From: Rhizobium sp. BK650
GTDB lineage: Bacteria; Pseudomonadota; Alphaproteobacteria; Rhizobiales; Rhizobiaceae
Direction of reading: 5' to 3'
DNA: 64,000 bases
Assembly: GCF_014195325.1 (NCBI RefSeq)
Contig: NZ_JACIBK010000009.1
Span: 1 to 64,000 of the forward strand
Shown here: piece by piece, positions 43,213-52,722 of the stretch
How the letters are laid out: every line of letters starts with the position of its first letter
Numbering within the stretch: the first letter of the stretch is position 1
Made by a program: the position numbers and the translations under genes
The notes under the pieces: model-generated
The model's input: the letters and a program-made list of their open reading frames with translations, nothing else
What the model was told of the DNA's origin: nothing
Database searches by the model: none

Positions 43213-45108
43213 ATGGCCGAGGAACTGGAAACCGAACGTCCGGACGTTCGCGAGGATGGCAGACGTCCGCCAAGGGCGGTCGTGGGATCGCAACGCGTCG
43301 AAGAGGAAATCTTCGGGAAGGTGTTCGATTCCAACATCGTCAAGCGCATCTGGGCCTTCGTCCATCCCTATAGGCGCGATGTCATCCTGTCGGTGATGTC
43401 AGTGCTCGTCTTCACCGGCATGCAACTCCTCATTCCGCTGATCATCCGCTATGCGATCGACCACGGCATGCAGCAAGGCGACAATGGCTCGGCGCTGACT
43501 TTCTCGATCATCGCCTTCCTGATCGCCATCCTCGTCAACTACGGGGCCAGCTATTTTCAGGAAACGCTGGTCGGCGGCGTGGCGGAGAACGTGCTCTTCG
43601 ATATCCGCAAGGCGATGTTCTCCCACCTCCAGCGCGTGTCGCTCTCCTTCATGGACAAGACCGAGGTCGGCAGGCTGATGTCGCGCCTGCAGGGCGACGT
43701 CAACTCGATGCAGGAATTCCTCGAAACCTGCGTACTTTCGGTCGGCGATATCTTCCTGCTCTTCGGCATCGTCTTCGTGATGCTTTATCTCGACTTTAAG
43801 CTCGGCCTGCTGACGCTGTCGGTGCTGCCGGTACTCTTCGTCGTGCGCTTGTTCTGGCTGCCGCTCGCCCGCAAGTCCTTCATGGCGGCGCATGAGACGA
43901 ATTCGGTGGCGAACGGCGCTCTGGCCGAAGCGATCCATGGCGTGCGCGCCGTCCAAAGTATGGATCGGCAGGAGGTCAACTTCACGCTCTACGACGACAA
44001 GGCGCATGCCAACCTGCTGACGCATCTGACGGCAGCCCGCTACGCGCAGATCATGGTGCCGATCGTCGATACGCTGACCGGTATCGCCATGGCGCTCGTC
44101 ATCGTCGTCGGCGGTGCGCGCGTGTTGAACCAGGCACTCGACGTCGGTGTGCTCGTCGCCTTTCTCTTCTATATCCAGCGCTTCTTCGACCCGATCCGTT
44201 CCCTAACCTTGCAGTATTCGGTCATGCAGCGCGCCATGGCCTCGGGCCAGCGGCTGACCGACGTGCTCGACGTGCCGATCGAAATTAAGGACGCACCCGA
44301 TGCGAAGGTGCTGTCGCCTGACATGGACGGCTCTGTGGAATTCCGCGATGTCGTCTTCGGCTATAATCCCAAACACCCGGTGCTCAAGCATGTGAGCTTC
44401 AGGGTCAATCCCGGCGAGACGGTCGCCCTCGTCGGCCCAACCGGTTCGGGCAAGTCAAGCTGCATGTCGCTGATCCACCGCTTCTATGAGGTGCAGGAGG
44501 GACAGGTCGTGGTCGGCGGCCATGACGTGCGCGAACTGACACAGGATTCTCTCGGTCAGCAGATCGCCATGGTGCTGCAGGAACCCTTCCTCTTTACGGG
44601 CACGGTTTTTGAAAACATCCGCTATCACAAGACCGAAGCCACCCGTGAGCAGGTGATCGAGGCTGCCAAGGCCGTCGGCGCGCATGACTTCATCATGCGC
44701 CTGCCCCAGGGCTATGACAGCGTGCTCGGCGAGCGCGGAGGCAACCTATCGCTCGGCCAGCGCCAGCTTCTTTCCTTTGCTCGCGCATTGGTGGCCGACG
44801 CCAAAATCCTCGTGCTCGACGAGGCGACGGCCAATATCGACAGCTATACTGAAATGCTGATCCAGAAGGCGCTCGTCAAGCTGTTGGAAAACCGTACCGG
44901 TCTCGTCATTGCCCATCGGCTGGCGACGATCCGGGAAGCCGATCGTATCATCGTGCTGCAGAATGGCGAGATCGTCGAAAGCGGTAATCACCAACAGCTC
45001 ATGAAAAACGGCAAACTTTACTCGAAACTCTATAACCTCAACTACGCTTCCTTCGACGATATTCCGGAGGATGTGCTGGAAGAAACGGTGACGGAGTCGG
45101 CCACTTGA
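43213..45108 (+). CDS. ABC exporter half-transporter, catalytic partner
   Basis: A 631-residue half-transporter with a charged N-terminal extension of ~35 residues, six helices (about 50-340) and an ATPase domain. Walker A GPTGSGKSS and Walker B ILVLDEATANID (D536, E537) are normal, but the signature reads LSLGQ instead of LSGGQ. Together with the upstream protein this gives one intact and one weakened ATP site. The start is preceded by AGGAGG. Substrate unknown: lipids, peptides or drugs are all possible. Confidence 0.92.
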   Translation: MAEELETERPDVREDGRRPPRAVVGSQRVEEEIFGKVFDSNIVKRIWAFVHPYRRDVILSVMSVLVFTGMQLLIPLIIRYAIDHGMQQGDNGSALTFSIIAFLIAILVNYGASYFQETLVGGVAENVLFDIRKAMFSHLQRVSLSFMDKTEVGRLMSRLQGDVNSMQEFLETCVLSVGDIFLLFGIVFVMLYLDFKLGLLTLSVLPVLFVVRLFWLPLARKSFMAAHETNSVANGALAEAIHGVRAVQSMDRQEVNFTLYDDKAHANLLTHLTAARYAQIMVPIVDTLTGIAMALVIVVGGARVLNQALDVGVLVAFLFYIQRFFDPIRSLTLQYSVMQRAMASGQRLTDVLDVPIEIKDAPDAKVLSPDMDGSVEFRDVVFGYNPKHPVLKHVSFRVNPGETVALVGPTGSGKSSCMSLIHRFYEVQEGQVVVGGHDVRELTQDSLGQQIAMVLQEPFLFTGTVFENIRYHKTEATREQVIEAAKAVGAHDFIMRLPQGYDSVLGERGGNLSLGQRQLLSFARALVADAKILVLDEATANIDSYTEMLIQKALVKLLENRTGLVIAHRLATIREADRIIVLQNGEIVESGNHQQLMKNGKLYSKLYNLNYASFDDIPEDVLEETVTESAT

Positions 45109-45271
45109 TGCCCGCAGTTGCGATCGCGCGTTTCAGTGCAAAACATAAATTGAAGCGCTGTGCACCGTTTCCTGACCGCCTTGCCTCAAATGGTGCAAGA
45201 TTTGAACGAACAAACGCCGCCGTGGAGCATTTTATGTTCGATAGGGGCGATCTGAGACTAAGGAGAATGTC

Positions 45272-45574
45272 ATGAAGAGAATTGTTAGCAGTCTGTTGAT
45301 CGCGACGGCCCTTGCGGGCTCGGCTATTCAGCCTGCTTCCGCTCGCGATCATCACCATCACAACAATACCGGCCGCATCATTGCCGGTGGTGTTGCTGCA
45401 GGTGTCGTTGGCGGTCTGATCGGTGGTGCGCTTGCCAATAACGGTCCTCGCTATGTCGAGGGTCCTCGCTATTACGAGCCAGCGCCGCGGCCAAGATGCT
45501 GGTATGAAGATCGTGACGTCGGCAACCGTTACGACGGCGGCTATCATACCGAAACTGTGCGGGTCTGCGACTAA
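45272..45574 (+). CDS. Small exported glycine-zipper protein
   Basis: A 100-residue protein. Residues 1-24 form a Sec signal (cleavage after ...QPASA), followed by a His cluster (DHHHHNN), a glycine zipper (GRIIAGGVAAGVVGGLIGGALANN) and a Tyr/Pro/Arg-rich C-terminal part with two Cys. Similar small proteins are widespread in Rhizobiales and are likely envelope-associated. AAGGAGA precedes the ATG. Function unknown. Confidence 0.85.
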   Translation: MKRIVSSLLIATALAGSAIQPASARDHHHHNNTGRIIAGGVAAGVVGGLIGGALANNGPRYVEGPRYYEPAPRPRCWYEDRDVGNRYDGGYHTETVRVCD

Positions 45575-45776
45575 CGCCCCGAGACACCCGCTACCGGTAA
45601 TCATTGAAGCGGCGCTGACCTCGTGGTCATCGCCGCTACTTTTTGCTCCCTCAGCCGTGATGATATCGACGATCCCGGCGATGCTCTCCCGATACCGACG
45701 AAAACTGCCGATATTGCTCGTGGCTCATTCGGCCATGCCAATAATCTTGCGCTATCATTCGCCTGCACAGGGTCCG

Positions 45777-47066
45777 TCACGCACCGCGCGGCACGGCATC
45801 GTGCTTGCGGCTCATCACAGTGGCGACGACGAAGACGAGCAACGCACCGGCAGCGAGGCAGGCAGCCAGAAAGAACATCGGCGCAATCGTGCTTCCCGTC
45901 TCGTCCTTGATCCAGGGCACGACGTTCTGGGCGATGAAGCCGCCGAGATTGCCAACGGAATTGATGGCGGCGAGACCCGCTGCAGCGCCGGCACCCTTCA
46001 GGAAGCGGGATGGCAGGCTCCAGAAAACCGGTTGCGGCGCAAAGATACCGGCTGCGGCAATGCAGAGGAAGATGAACTGCAGCGTGTTGTTGGGGACGAG
46101 CGCCGAGAGCAGCAGGCAGGCAGCACCGATGAAGGCCGGAATGACGATATAGGGTGTCTTCGCCTTCACCTTGTCTGCGGCAGCCGGGACAGCCCACAGC
46201 GCGATCGCCACCAGCATCCACGGTATGATGTTGAGGAAACCGTTTACGGTATTGCTGACGCCGAAAGCCTTGACGATAGTCGGCAGCCAATAGCTGAGAC
46301 CATAGGCGGCCAGCGGGAAGGCAATGTAGCAAAGCGCCATCAACAGGACGCGCGGATCGATCAGCGCCTTGAAGCCGTTTTCGGCATTATGGTCCATGCC
46401 CGAATTTTCGGATGCTAGCCGATTTTCGAGCCAGCTCTTCTCCTCGTCACTGAGGAAATCCGCATCTTCAGGCCGGCCGTTGAGATAGAAGAAGGTGACG
46501 ATGCCCGCGACGACGGCCGGAATGCCCGTTGCCAGGAAAACCCATTGCCAGCCGGCATGGCCAAGGAAGCCATCAAGGTCGAGCAGCATGCCGCCAACCG
46601 GCGCACCAACGGCATTGGCAAGCGCACTGAAGATCATGAAGAGCCCCACCATGCGGCCGCGGTAATCCACCGGGAACCAGAGCGTCAAAAGGTAAAGGAC
46701 CCCCGGGAAAAAGCCAGCTTCGCAAACGCCGAGCAGGAAGCGCAGGATGTAGAACATCGTCGCGTTCTGCGTATAGGAGAGCAGGATCGTAACGATGCCC
46801 CAGGAGACAAGGATGCGCGCGAACCAGACACGCGCACCGAATTTGTCGAGGAACAGGTTGCTCGGCACTTCGAAGAGGAAATAGCCGATAAAGAAAAGCG
46901 AGGCGCCAAGTCCGTAGGCATATTCGCTCATGCCGAGCGCATCGACCATCTGCAGCTTGGCATAACTGACGTTCTGGCGATCGATATAGGCAATGAGATA
47001 AAGGATTCCGAGGAATGGCATGAGCCGCCAGGTGATCTTCGAGATCAACTGCTGTTCGTTGACCAT
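45777..47066 (-). CDS. MFS transporter, anion:cation symporter type
   Basis: A 429-residue major facilitator of the ACS family (GudP/TtuB-like), with 12 helices. Typical segments are LGILYLIAYIDRQNVSYAKL at the first helix and RFLLGVCEAGFFPGVLYLL at helix 4. This family moves sugar acids, tartrate and related anions; the divergent glycerate kinase supports tartrate or glycerate-type substrates. I chose the ATG at 47066, with GGAG upstream. Confidence 0.9.
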   Translation of the reverse strand: MVNEQQLISKITWRLMPFLGILYLIAYIDRQNVSYAKLQMVDALGMSEYAYGLGASLFFIGYFLFEVPSNLFLDKFGARVWFARILVSWGIVTILLSYTQNATMFYILRFLLGVCEAGFFPGVLYLLTLWFPVDYRGRMVGLFMIFSALANAVGAPVGGMLLDLDGFLGHAGWQWVFLATGIPAVVAGIVTFFYLNGRPEDADFLSDEEKSWLENRLASENSGMDHNAENGFKALIDPRVLLMALCYIAFPLAAYGLSYWLPTIVKAFGVSNTVNGFLNIIPWMLVAIALWAVPAAADKVKAKTPYIVIPAFIGAACLLLSALVPNNTLQFIFLCIAAAGIFAPQPVFWSLPSRFLKGAGAAAGLAAINSVGNLGGFIAQNVVPWIKDETGSTIAPMFFLAACLAAGALLVFVVATVMSRKHDAVPRGA

Positions 47067-47239
47067 TGCAATTTCTCCAAATGATTGTTGCTTTTGCCTT
47101 TGATAGATAGCCGCGTCGGGGCAATTATCAATCATGGCGAACGGATAGGCGCCGCCCTTACATTGACAAGCGATATCTCGACGGTCATGCCTAAAAGAGC
47201 GGAAGTCACCCTTCCTGCCGTATCTCCAGAGAGATCAAT

Positions 47240-48505
47240 ATGACCCTGTTTTCCTCCCGCGATTTCTTGGCCAGCCTGTTTTCCGCAACCGTGCGCGCCG
47301 CCGATCCGCTGACCGGCATCACTGCGCATTTACCGAAAAAACCAAAAGGCAAGACGGTCGTGGTCGGCGCCGGCAAGGGTGCTGCGCAGATGGCGCGGGC
47401 GCTGGAAAGCGTATGGAAAGGGCAGCTCGAAGGCGTGGTCGTCACGCGCTACGGCTATGGCTGCGAAACACGACACATCGAGATTATCGAAGCCGCCCAC
47501 CCTGTTCCGGATGCAGCCGGCCTGGCCGCCTCCAGGCGACTGATGGAAGCGGTCGAAGGCCTGGGCGAGGACGATCTCGTCATAGCCCTGATCTGCGGCG
47601 GCGGCTCGGCACTGCTGCCTTCCCCGCCCCAAGGCCTGACACTAGAGGACGAAATCCTGGTCAACGAATTGCTGCTCGCCTCCGGCGCGCCGATCTCGGC
47701 CATGAACGTCGTGCGCAAGCATCTTTCCACCATCAAGGGCGGGCGACTGGCCGCTGCGACCAAAGCCCGTGTCGTCAGCCTGATCGTCTCCGATATTCCG
47801 GGCGACAACCCGGCCCATGTCGCCTCGGGTCCGACCGTTCCCGACAGCTCAACCCGGCATGACGCGCTCCAGATCATCCAGCAATACAGTCTCAAGCTGC
47901 CGCAGGCGGCCATCGATCATCTGAACTCCCCAAAGGCCGATGCGCCGCGGCCGGACGACCCGGTCTTTGCCCGTCACGAACGTCACATCATCGCCTCGGC
48001 CAGCGTATCGCTCGAAGCTGCTGCCGAGTTCGCCCGCGCGCAAGGCATTGCAGCGGCGATCCTGTCGGATTCCATCGAAGGGGAATCGCGCGATGTGGCA
48101 CTGGTGCATGCGGCAATTGCCCGGGAAGTCGCCGGACGCGACCGGCCGTTCAGCAAGCCCGTCGTCATCCTCTCCGGCGGCGAAACAACGGTGAGCTTGC
48201 GGGTCAAGGGCGGCAAAGGCGGGCGCAACAGCGAATTCGCATTAGCCGTGGCGTTGGCGATCGACGGCTATGACAGCATTCACGTGCTTGCAGCCGACAC
48301 TGATGGCATCGACGGCTCGGAAAACAATGCCGGCGCCTTTACCGACGGCAGCACAGTCAAGCGGCTGCGCGCCGCAGGCTTTGGCCCCCGCTATCTGCTG
48401 GACACCAATGACAGCTACTCCGGCTTCAAGGCCATCGGCGACCTCTTCGAAACCGGCCCGACCGGCACCAACGTCAACGATTTCAGGGCAATCCTGATTG
48501 TCTAA
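47240..48505 (+). CDS. ttuD: Glycerate 2-kinase (TtuD/GckA, MOFRL family)
   Basis: A 421-residue enzyme of the MOFRL/DUF4147 family. N-terminal VVVGAGKGAAQMARALE, ALICGGGSALLPSPP and NVVRKHLSTIKGGRLA are hallmarks, and the C-terminal MOFRL domain has LSGGETTVS and GGRNSEFALA. Older literature calls the family hydroxypyruvate reductase (TtuD); biochemically many members phosphorylate glycerate to 2-phosphoglycerate. It is divergent from an ACS-type permease, as in tartrate and glycerate catabolic loci. Confidence 0.88.
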   Translation: MTLFSSRDFLASLFSATVRAADPLTGITAHLPKKPKGKTVVVGAGKGAAQMARALESVWKGQLEGVVVTRYGYGCETRHIEIIEAAHPVPDAAGLAASRRLMEAVEGLGEDDLVIALICGGGSALLPSPPQGLTLEDEILVNELLLASGAPISAMNVVRKHLSTIKGGRLAAATKARVVSLIVSDIPGDNPAHVASGPTVPDSSTRHDALQIIQQYSLKLPQAAIDHLNSPKADAPRPDDPVFARHERHIIASASVSLEAAAEFARAQGIAAAILSDSIEGESRDVALVHAAIAREVAGRDRPFSKPVVILSGGETTVSLRVKGGKGGRNSEFALAVALAIDGYDSIHVLAADTDGIDGSENNAGAFTDGSTVKRLRAAGFGPRYLLDTNDSYSGFKAIGDLFETGPTGTNVNDFRAILIV

Positions 48506-48540
48506 CTACTCCTCTATGAAGGAGTTGCGAGACCTGCCGA

Positions 48541-49398
48541 TTATCGATGCGTCCTCGGATATGCATTTGGCTTCGGCGGCGTCCAGTTGGCGAGCGCCGC
48601 GGGATCCGGCTTCCATATTTCGACCTTCAAGGGATAGCAGGCGGCCGCATCGCTTGAATGGCCTGTGCCACAATCGCCACCCGGGCATGCCGACAAGGCG
48701 CCCAGAAGATCGATCTCTGCAAAGAACTCGATGAAGTCTCCCGGCCGCACAGGGCTTGCCTTCATAAAATACTGGTGCGTGTCCCTGGTGAAGCCGGTGC
48801 ACATGAAAACGTTGAGGACATCATGCACGTGCATTTCGGCCTGCTGGAGCGGCATGCCTGTCTCGGCAGCAAGCGCCCGCGTCAGGTTCGAATGGCAGCA
48901 GTGATGATAGTCGCTGCCCTTCAGCAATCGATTGGTATAGGGATCGCAGCGGGTGCCGATGACGTCATGAACACCGGCTCCATCATCGTCCCATCCATAC
49001 CAGCCAAGGCTGTCATAGGTGATGGTCGCCATGGGGCGCAGGTAGGGCAGCGTACTCCAGAGACGATCGCCGACACCGACATGGGTCGCATGCAATGCCC
49101 GCGTCTTGCCGCTGAAAAACCGTTCGGTAAGATCAGCAGCGTTCCACAGGTTGAGGTCACCGACCTGCGGTCCGTCAATGCTGACGATACGGAAGAAATG
49201 CCCCTGCGGAACCTGAAAGCTGCCCGCCTCGCGCGGCGGCACGATCACCTCACTGACCTTCGTCAGCGTCTGGCGGGCGGCCTTGAGGAGGCCGAGATCG
49301 GCGGATGGCAGCGTCTCGACAGGATAGACGACCACGGGCGGTGCTGACCGTCGCTTCGCTGCGTCAGAAGGAACTGGCACGATCGATTGCTTCGACAT
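48541..49398 (-). CDS. DUF1989 / urea carboxylase-associated family protein
   Basis: A 285-residue protein of the DUF1989 family, whose members occur with urea carboxylase and other amidine degradation genes. A GDLNLWNA segment, a CHSNL motif and HDVLNVFMCTG, with a Cys-rich CPGGDCGTGHS near the C-terminus, suggest a metal site. No carboxylase gene is nearby. I chose the ATG at 49398. It is divergent from a LysR gene that likely controls it. Confidence 0.8.
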   Translation of the reverse strand: MSKQSIVPVPSDAAKRRSAPPVVVYPVETLPSADLGLLKAARQTLTKVSEVIVPPREAGSFQVPQGHFFRIVSIDGPQVGDLNLWNAADLTERFFSGKTRALHATHVGVGDRLWSTLPYLRPMATITYDSLGWYGWDDDGAGVHDVIGTRCDPYTNRLLKGSDYHHCCHSNLTRALAAETGMPLQQAEMHVHDVLNVFMCTGFTRDTHQYFMKASPVRPGDFIEFFAEIDLLGALSACPGGDCGTGHSSDAAACYPLKVEIWKPDPAALANWTPPKPNAYPRTHR

Positions 49399-49517
49399 CC
49401 TGATATTTCCGCTGTGCTGGCGGCCTCCGGGTGTTGCGCCCGGTGACACAAATTAATCGCCGAGCACTCTTAGCAAGGCTGTGCCATTGGGCAACCGAGA
49501 CGATCCTTGCCCTTTGG

Positions 49518-49532
49518 CTAAGTTTTGCTTAG
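49518..49532. promoter_or_regulatory. Likely LysR operator
   Basis: Inverted repeat CTAAG (49518-49522) / CTTAG (49528-49532) with a 5-base spacer, 10 bases before the LysR start and in the region shared with the divergent DUF1989 gene. The size and position fit a LysR T-N11-A type box. Confidence 0.45.
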
Positions 49533-49542
49533 TCATCCTGCT

Positions 49543-50442
49543 ATGAGAAACCTTCCCCTCGCATCACTGCGGGCATTCGAAGCCGCCGCGCGCCATGAAA
49601 GCTTTGTCAGGGCGGCTGCCGATCTGAACCTGCAGCCCGCCGGCATAAGCCAGCATGTCAAGGCAATGGAGAATTGGCTCCGCATTCCCTTATTTCTGCG
49701 CCATAGCCGCGGCGTGACGCTGACTGCCGCCGGCAGGGAGTTCGGCGCAGTCGTCACACATGCACTGGCACATATCGAAGTCGCCGCCGGACAATTGCGG
49801 CTGGAGGCAAATAGCCGCCCGGTCAGCGTCGCATGCATTCCTTCCATGGCAGTGCGATGGCTCATCCCACAGCTGTCGAGATTGCGAGCCGCCTATCCGG
49901 ATATCAGGATCAACATCGTCTACGCGCTCGACGCCAAGACGCCGGAAGCGGCGGGTGCGGATTTGCTGATCTGCCATGGCATCAGGCCGAGCGCCGGCGC
50001 CATCAAGCTCCTGAGTGCCGAAACCAGACCAACTTGTTCGGCGGAATTCCTCGCCCATCATGGCCCGTTTGATAAACCCGCCGATCTGCTTGCCTGCGAC
50101 ATCCTGCACGACGAGACGACCGATGCCTGGGCGCGCTGGTTGTCAGCCGTTGGCATCCATTCCCCACCGAAGGCTGGACCTGTTTTTGCCGACTTCAATC
50201 TCATGATCGGCTCCTTGATCAGCGGCCAGGGTGTCGGCCTTTGCCCGACCGCGCTGATCGCAGACGAGATCGCGGCAGGTTTGCTCATTTCCCTTTTCGA
50301 AAAGGCGTCAGATAGCGACAAGGGCTACTGGCTCATCGAGGCAAAGGGCCTCTCGCGCGAGGCAAGAACGCTTCGCGATTGGCTGCTTACGACAGGGCCG
50401 GGCGCCGACGGGTCGATCAGAGCCCGGCCCGCGCCGGAATAG
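49543..50442 (+). CDS. LysR-family regulator, GcvA-like
   Basis: A 299-residue LysR protein. The N-terminal MRNLPLASLRAFEAAARHESF and the HTH around AADLNLQPAGISQHVKAME are of the GcvA/AmpR branch, and an inducer-binding domain follows with MIGSLISGQGVGLCP. It probably controls the divergent DUF1989 gene. The ATG at 49543 is chosen because it gives the family N-terminus. Confidence 0.9.
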   Translation: MRNLPLASLRAFEAAARHESFVRAAADLNLQPAGISQHVKAMENWLRIPLFLRHSRGVTLTAAGREFGAVVTHALAHIEVAAGQLRLEANSRPVSVACIPSMAVRWLIPQLSRLRAAYPDIRINIVYALDAKTPEAAGADLLICHGIRPSAGAIKLLSAETRPTCSAEFLAHHGPFDKPADLLACDILHDETTDAWARWLSAVGIHSPPKAGPVFADFNLMIGSLISGQGVGLCPTALIADEIAAGLLISLFEKASDSDKGYWLIEAKGLSREARTLRDWLLTTGPGADGSIRARPAPE

Positions 50443-50449
50443 GCAAATC

Positions 50450-50683
50450 CCGCGGTGTTATGCGCCAGGTTGCCATCGTCATCTTTGGTACGATGGAGCG
50501 CCCGGTCAGCCTCCTGTACGAACGCTCGCCATCCGCTCCGTCTGCGACGGCGATGGCGATGCTGACGCCGAGGCGAACAGCCAGAGCGGCGGCGTCTCGC
50601 TTATCCAGGCGACCCGGAGTTCGACAAGCAACGCGCGCGCCTGCCAGCATGCCCGATTGGTACGATTTTTCATGAACACGCAA
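50450..50683 (-). pseudogene. Remnant of a GGDEF (diguanylate cyclase) domain
   Basis: On the minus strand one frame reads ...LAVRLGVSIAIAVADGADGER, resembling the beta strand before the end of GGDEF domains. A shift of one frame near 50525 continues with FVQEADRALHRTKDDGN, matching the classic ADRALYRAKxxGRN ending. An upstream piece (ARALLVELRVAW) lies in the third frame. Frameshifts and the lack of a GGDEF signature indicate a decayed fragment. It occupies most of the 338-base gap between the LysR gene and the sulfonate operon. Confidence 0.5.
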
Positions 50684-50700
50684 ACGAAAGAAATAAATAG

Positions 50701-50717
50701 TCTATAGATTTAATAGA
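50701..50717. promoter_or_regulatory. Inverted repeat upstream of the sulfonate-type operon
   Basis: TCTAT (50701-50705) and ATAGA (50713-50717) flank a 7-base AT-rich spacer, 63 bases upstream of the binding-protein start. Its location suits a promoter or the operator of a CysB/Cbl-like LysR activator. The surrounding sequence is much more AT-rich than its neighbours. Confidence 0.4.
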
Positions 50718-50780
50718 GAATTGGACACCCTTCCCGTCATCGCTTCCTGACATTGCAACCTCAGACGGGAAACATCAACG

Positions 50781-51806
50781 ATGACATTGGCGAAAACATT
50801 GGCAACGGCTGTGCTCAGCCTCATCTCCCTTGGCATGTTCGGCAACGTGGCAGCGGCGGAGACGAATGCGCCGCTGCTCGACAAGGTGCCACCAGGAACG
50901 GTTCTGACAATCGGTGATCCCGTGACGCAGAAGGCTCTCGAGGTCTCCGGCCTTATTAAGGAACTCACCTTCGAGGTCAAATGGGCAAATCTCAGCGGTG
51001 GTCCACAGACCTCCGAAGCCTTCCGCGCGCACGCGCTTGATGTCGGCTCTGTGGCCGAGATACCCTCGATCTTTGCAACCTGGAACAACCTGCCTGTCCG
51101 CAACATCGCCTATCGGGAACGGAAAGACCCGATTGCCAATCCAATCTACCGTTTCGGCATTGCGCCTGGTGTCGACGTCAAGTCGCTTGCGGATTTTCGC
51201 GGCAAACGCATCGCCTTCAGTCCCGGCCAGGCCCAGGGTACACTCGTGCTCCGCGCGCTTCATGCTGCGGGCCTGACGAAGAAAGACGCCACGCTGGTCG
51301 AGCTGCCGAGCACCGGCGATGTCTACCCGAAGGCGCTCGCGAGCAAACAGGTCGATATCGCGCCGCTCGGCGGCGTCAATATCCGTCGCTATATCACCCA
51401 GTACGGCTCCGATGGTGCAAGCCTGATCGAGCACGGACTTCGTGACGACCCCACTCATCTCTATGCACCGCAATGGGTGCTAGACGATCCGGCAAAGGCA
51501 GCTGCACTTGCCGAATATGTCCGCCTCTGGGCACGCGCCACCGCATGGGTCGACCAGAATCCCGACATCTGGATAAAGGAATATTACATCGGTCAGCAGG
51601 GCCTGAGCCGAGAGGATGCCGACTTTCTCACCAAGCTCTCGGGCACTCAAGTGGTCCCGGATAACTGGGCAGACGTGAAGAAGCGCCATCAGGAAACCAT
51701 CAACCTCCTGGCCGGCGAACTTGGCTACAAGCCTTTCGACGTCGAACAGATCTTCGACAACCGCTTCGAGAAAATCGCTGCCGGCGCTCTGACAGCAAGC
51801 CAGTGA
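50781..51806 (+). CDS. Sulfonate-type ABC transporter substrate-binding protein (SsuA-like)
   Basis: A 341-residue periplasmic binding protein of the SsuA/TauA/NMT1 type. Signal peptide 1-26 (ends VAAAE). Domain hallmarks are LTFEVKWANLSGGPQTSEAF, DVGSVAEIPSIFA and FRGKRIAFSPGQAQGTLVLRAL. It is the first gene of a five-gene operon with two flavin-dependent monooxygenases, so an organosulfur compound is the likely ligand. Confidence 0.88.
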   Translation: MTLAKTLATAVLSLISLGMFGNVAAAETNAPLLDKVPPGTVLTIGDPVTQKALEVSGLIKELTFEVKWANLSGGPQTSEAFRAHALDVGSVAEIPSIFATWNNLPVRNIAYRERKDPIANPIYRFGIAPGVDVKSLADFRGKRIAFSPGQAQGTLVLRALHAAGLTKKDATLVELPSTGDVYPKALASKQVDIAPLGGVNIRRYITQYGSDGASLIEHGLRDDPTHLYAPQWVLDDPAKAAALAEYVRLWARATAWVDQNPDIWIKEYYIGQQGLSREDADFLTKLSGTQVVPDNWADVKKRHQETINLLAGELGYKPFDVEQIFDNRFEKIAAGALTASQ

Positions 51807-51843
51807 TCGGACATGTTCCACAACGAAGAGAGGAGTCGCAAGC

Positions 51844-52722
51844 ATGGCAACCACCTGGGATGCAGGTAGCGTCAAGACATCACGGATATCGACGCGCGAA
51901 AGGGCTGGCGCAGCAGCAGTGGCAAAACCCGCGGCCTCCCGCACCCGCCGCAGGCTCGGCCCGGGACGCGAGATACCTTTCGGACTGCAGATTGGCCCGG
52001 CTCTACTGGTACTGGCATGGATTGCCGGATCGGCACTCGGATGGATCGATCCGCGCATTCTCTCCGCCCCCTGGACGGTCGTCGAGACCTTCGGAAGGTT
52101 GATCACCGAGGGTCGCCTGCAGGATAATTTCCTGACGTCTGCGACCCGCGCACTGCTAGGCCTCAGCATCGGTCTCGTCATCGGCACCGCTCTTGCAATC
52201 ATCGCCGGCCTGTCTCGTATAGGCGAGGCGCTGATCGACGGGCCGATCCAGATCAAGCGTGCCATTCCGACGCTGGCGCTGATCCCGCTTTTCATCCTGT
52301 GGTTCGGGATTGGCGAAAGCATGAAGGTCACGACCATCGTGCTTGCCGTCATCATCCCGATCTATATCCACACGCATAACGCACTGCGCAGCATCGACAG
52401 CCGCTATGTCGAGCTCGCAGAGACGCTGCGCATGAGCCAGAAGGATTTCATCTTTCAGGTCGTGCTGCCCGGCGCCCTGCCCGGCTTCCTTCTCGGCTTG
52501 CGCTTTGCCGTGACCCTCTGCTGGGTGTCGCTCGTCGTGGTCGAACAGATCAATTCCACCAGCGGTCTCGGCTACATGATCGATCTCGCCCGCACCTATG
52601 GCCAGACCGACGTTATCCTCGTCGGCCTCGTCGTCTACGTGCTTCTCGGCCTTGTCTCGGACGGCATCGTCCGGCTCATCGAACGGAGGGCCCTTACATG
52701 GCGTCGCACTCTGGCCAACTGA
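51844..52722 (+). CDS. Sulfonate-type ABC transporter permease (SsuC-like)
   Basis: A 292-residue BPD_transp_1 permease with an unusually long cytoplasmic N-terminus (~45 residues) before the first helix. The EAA loop reads SRYVELAETLRMSQKDFIFQVVLPGALPG (conserved Glu, Gly). The 3' end overlaps the ATPase gene by 25 bases. Confidence 0.9.
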   Translation: MATTWDAGSVKTSRISTRERAGAAAVAKPAASRTRRRLGPGREIPFGLQIGPALLVLAWIAGSALGWIDPRILSAPWTVVETFGRLITEGRLQDNFLTSATRALLGLSIGLVIGTALAIIAGLSRIGEALIDGPIQIKRAIPTLALIPLFILWFGIGESMKVTTIVLAVIIPIYIHTHNALRSIDSRYVELAETLRMSQKDFIFQVVLPGALPGFLLGLRFAVTLCWVSLVVVEQINSTSGLGYMIDLARTYGQTDVILVGLVVYVLLGLVSDGIVRLIERRALTWRRTLAN

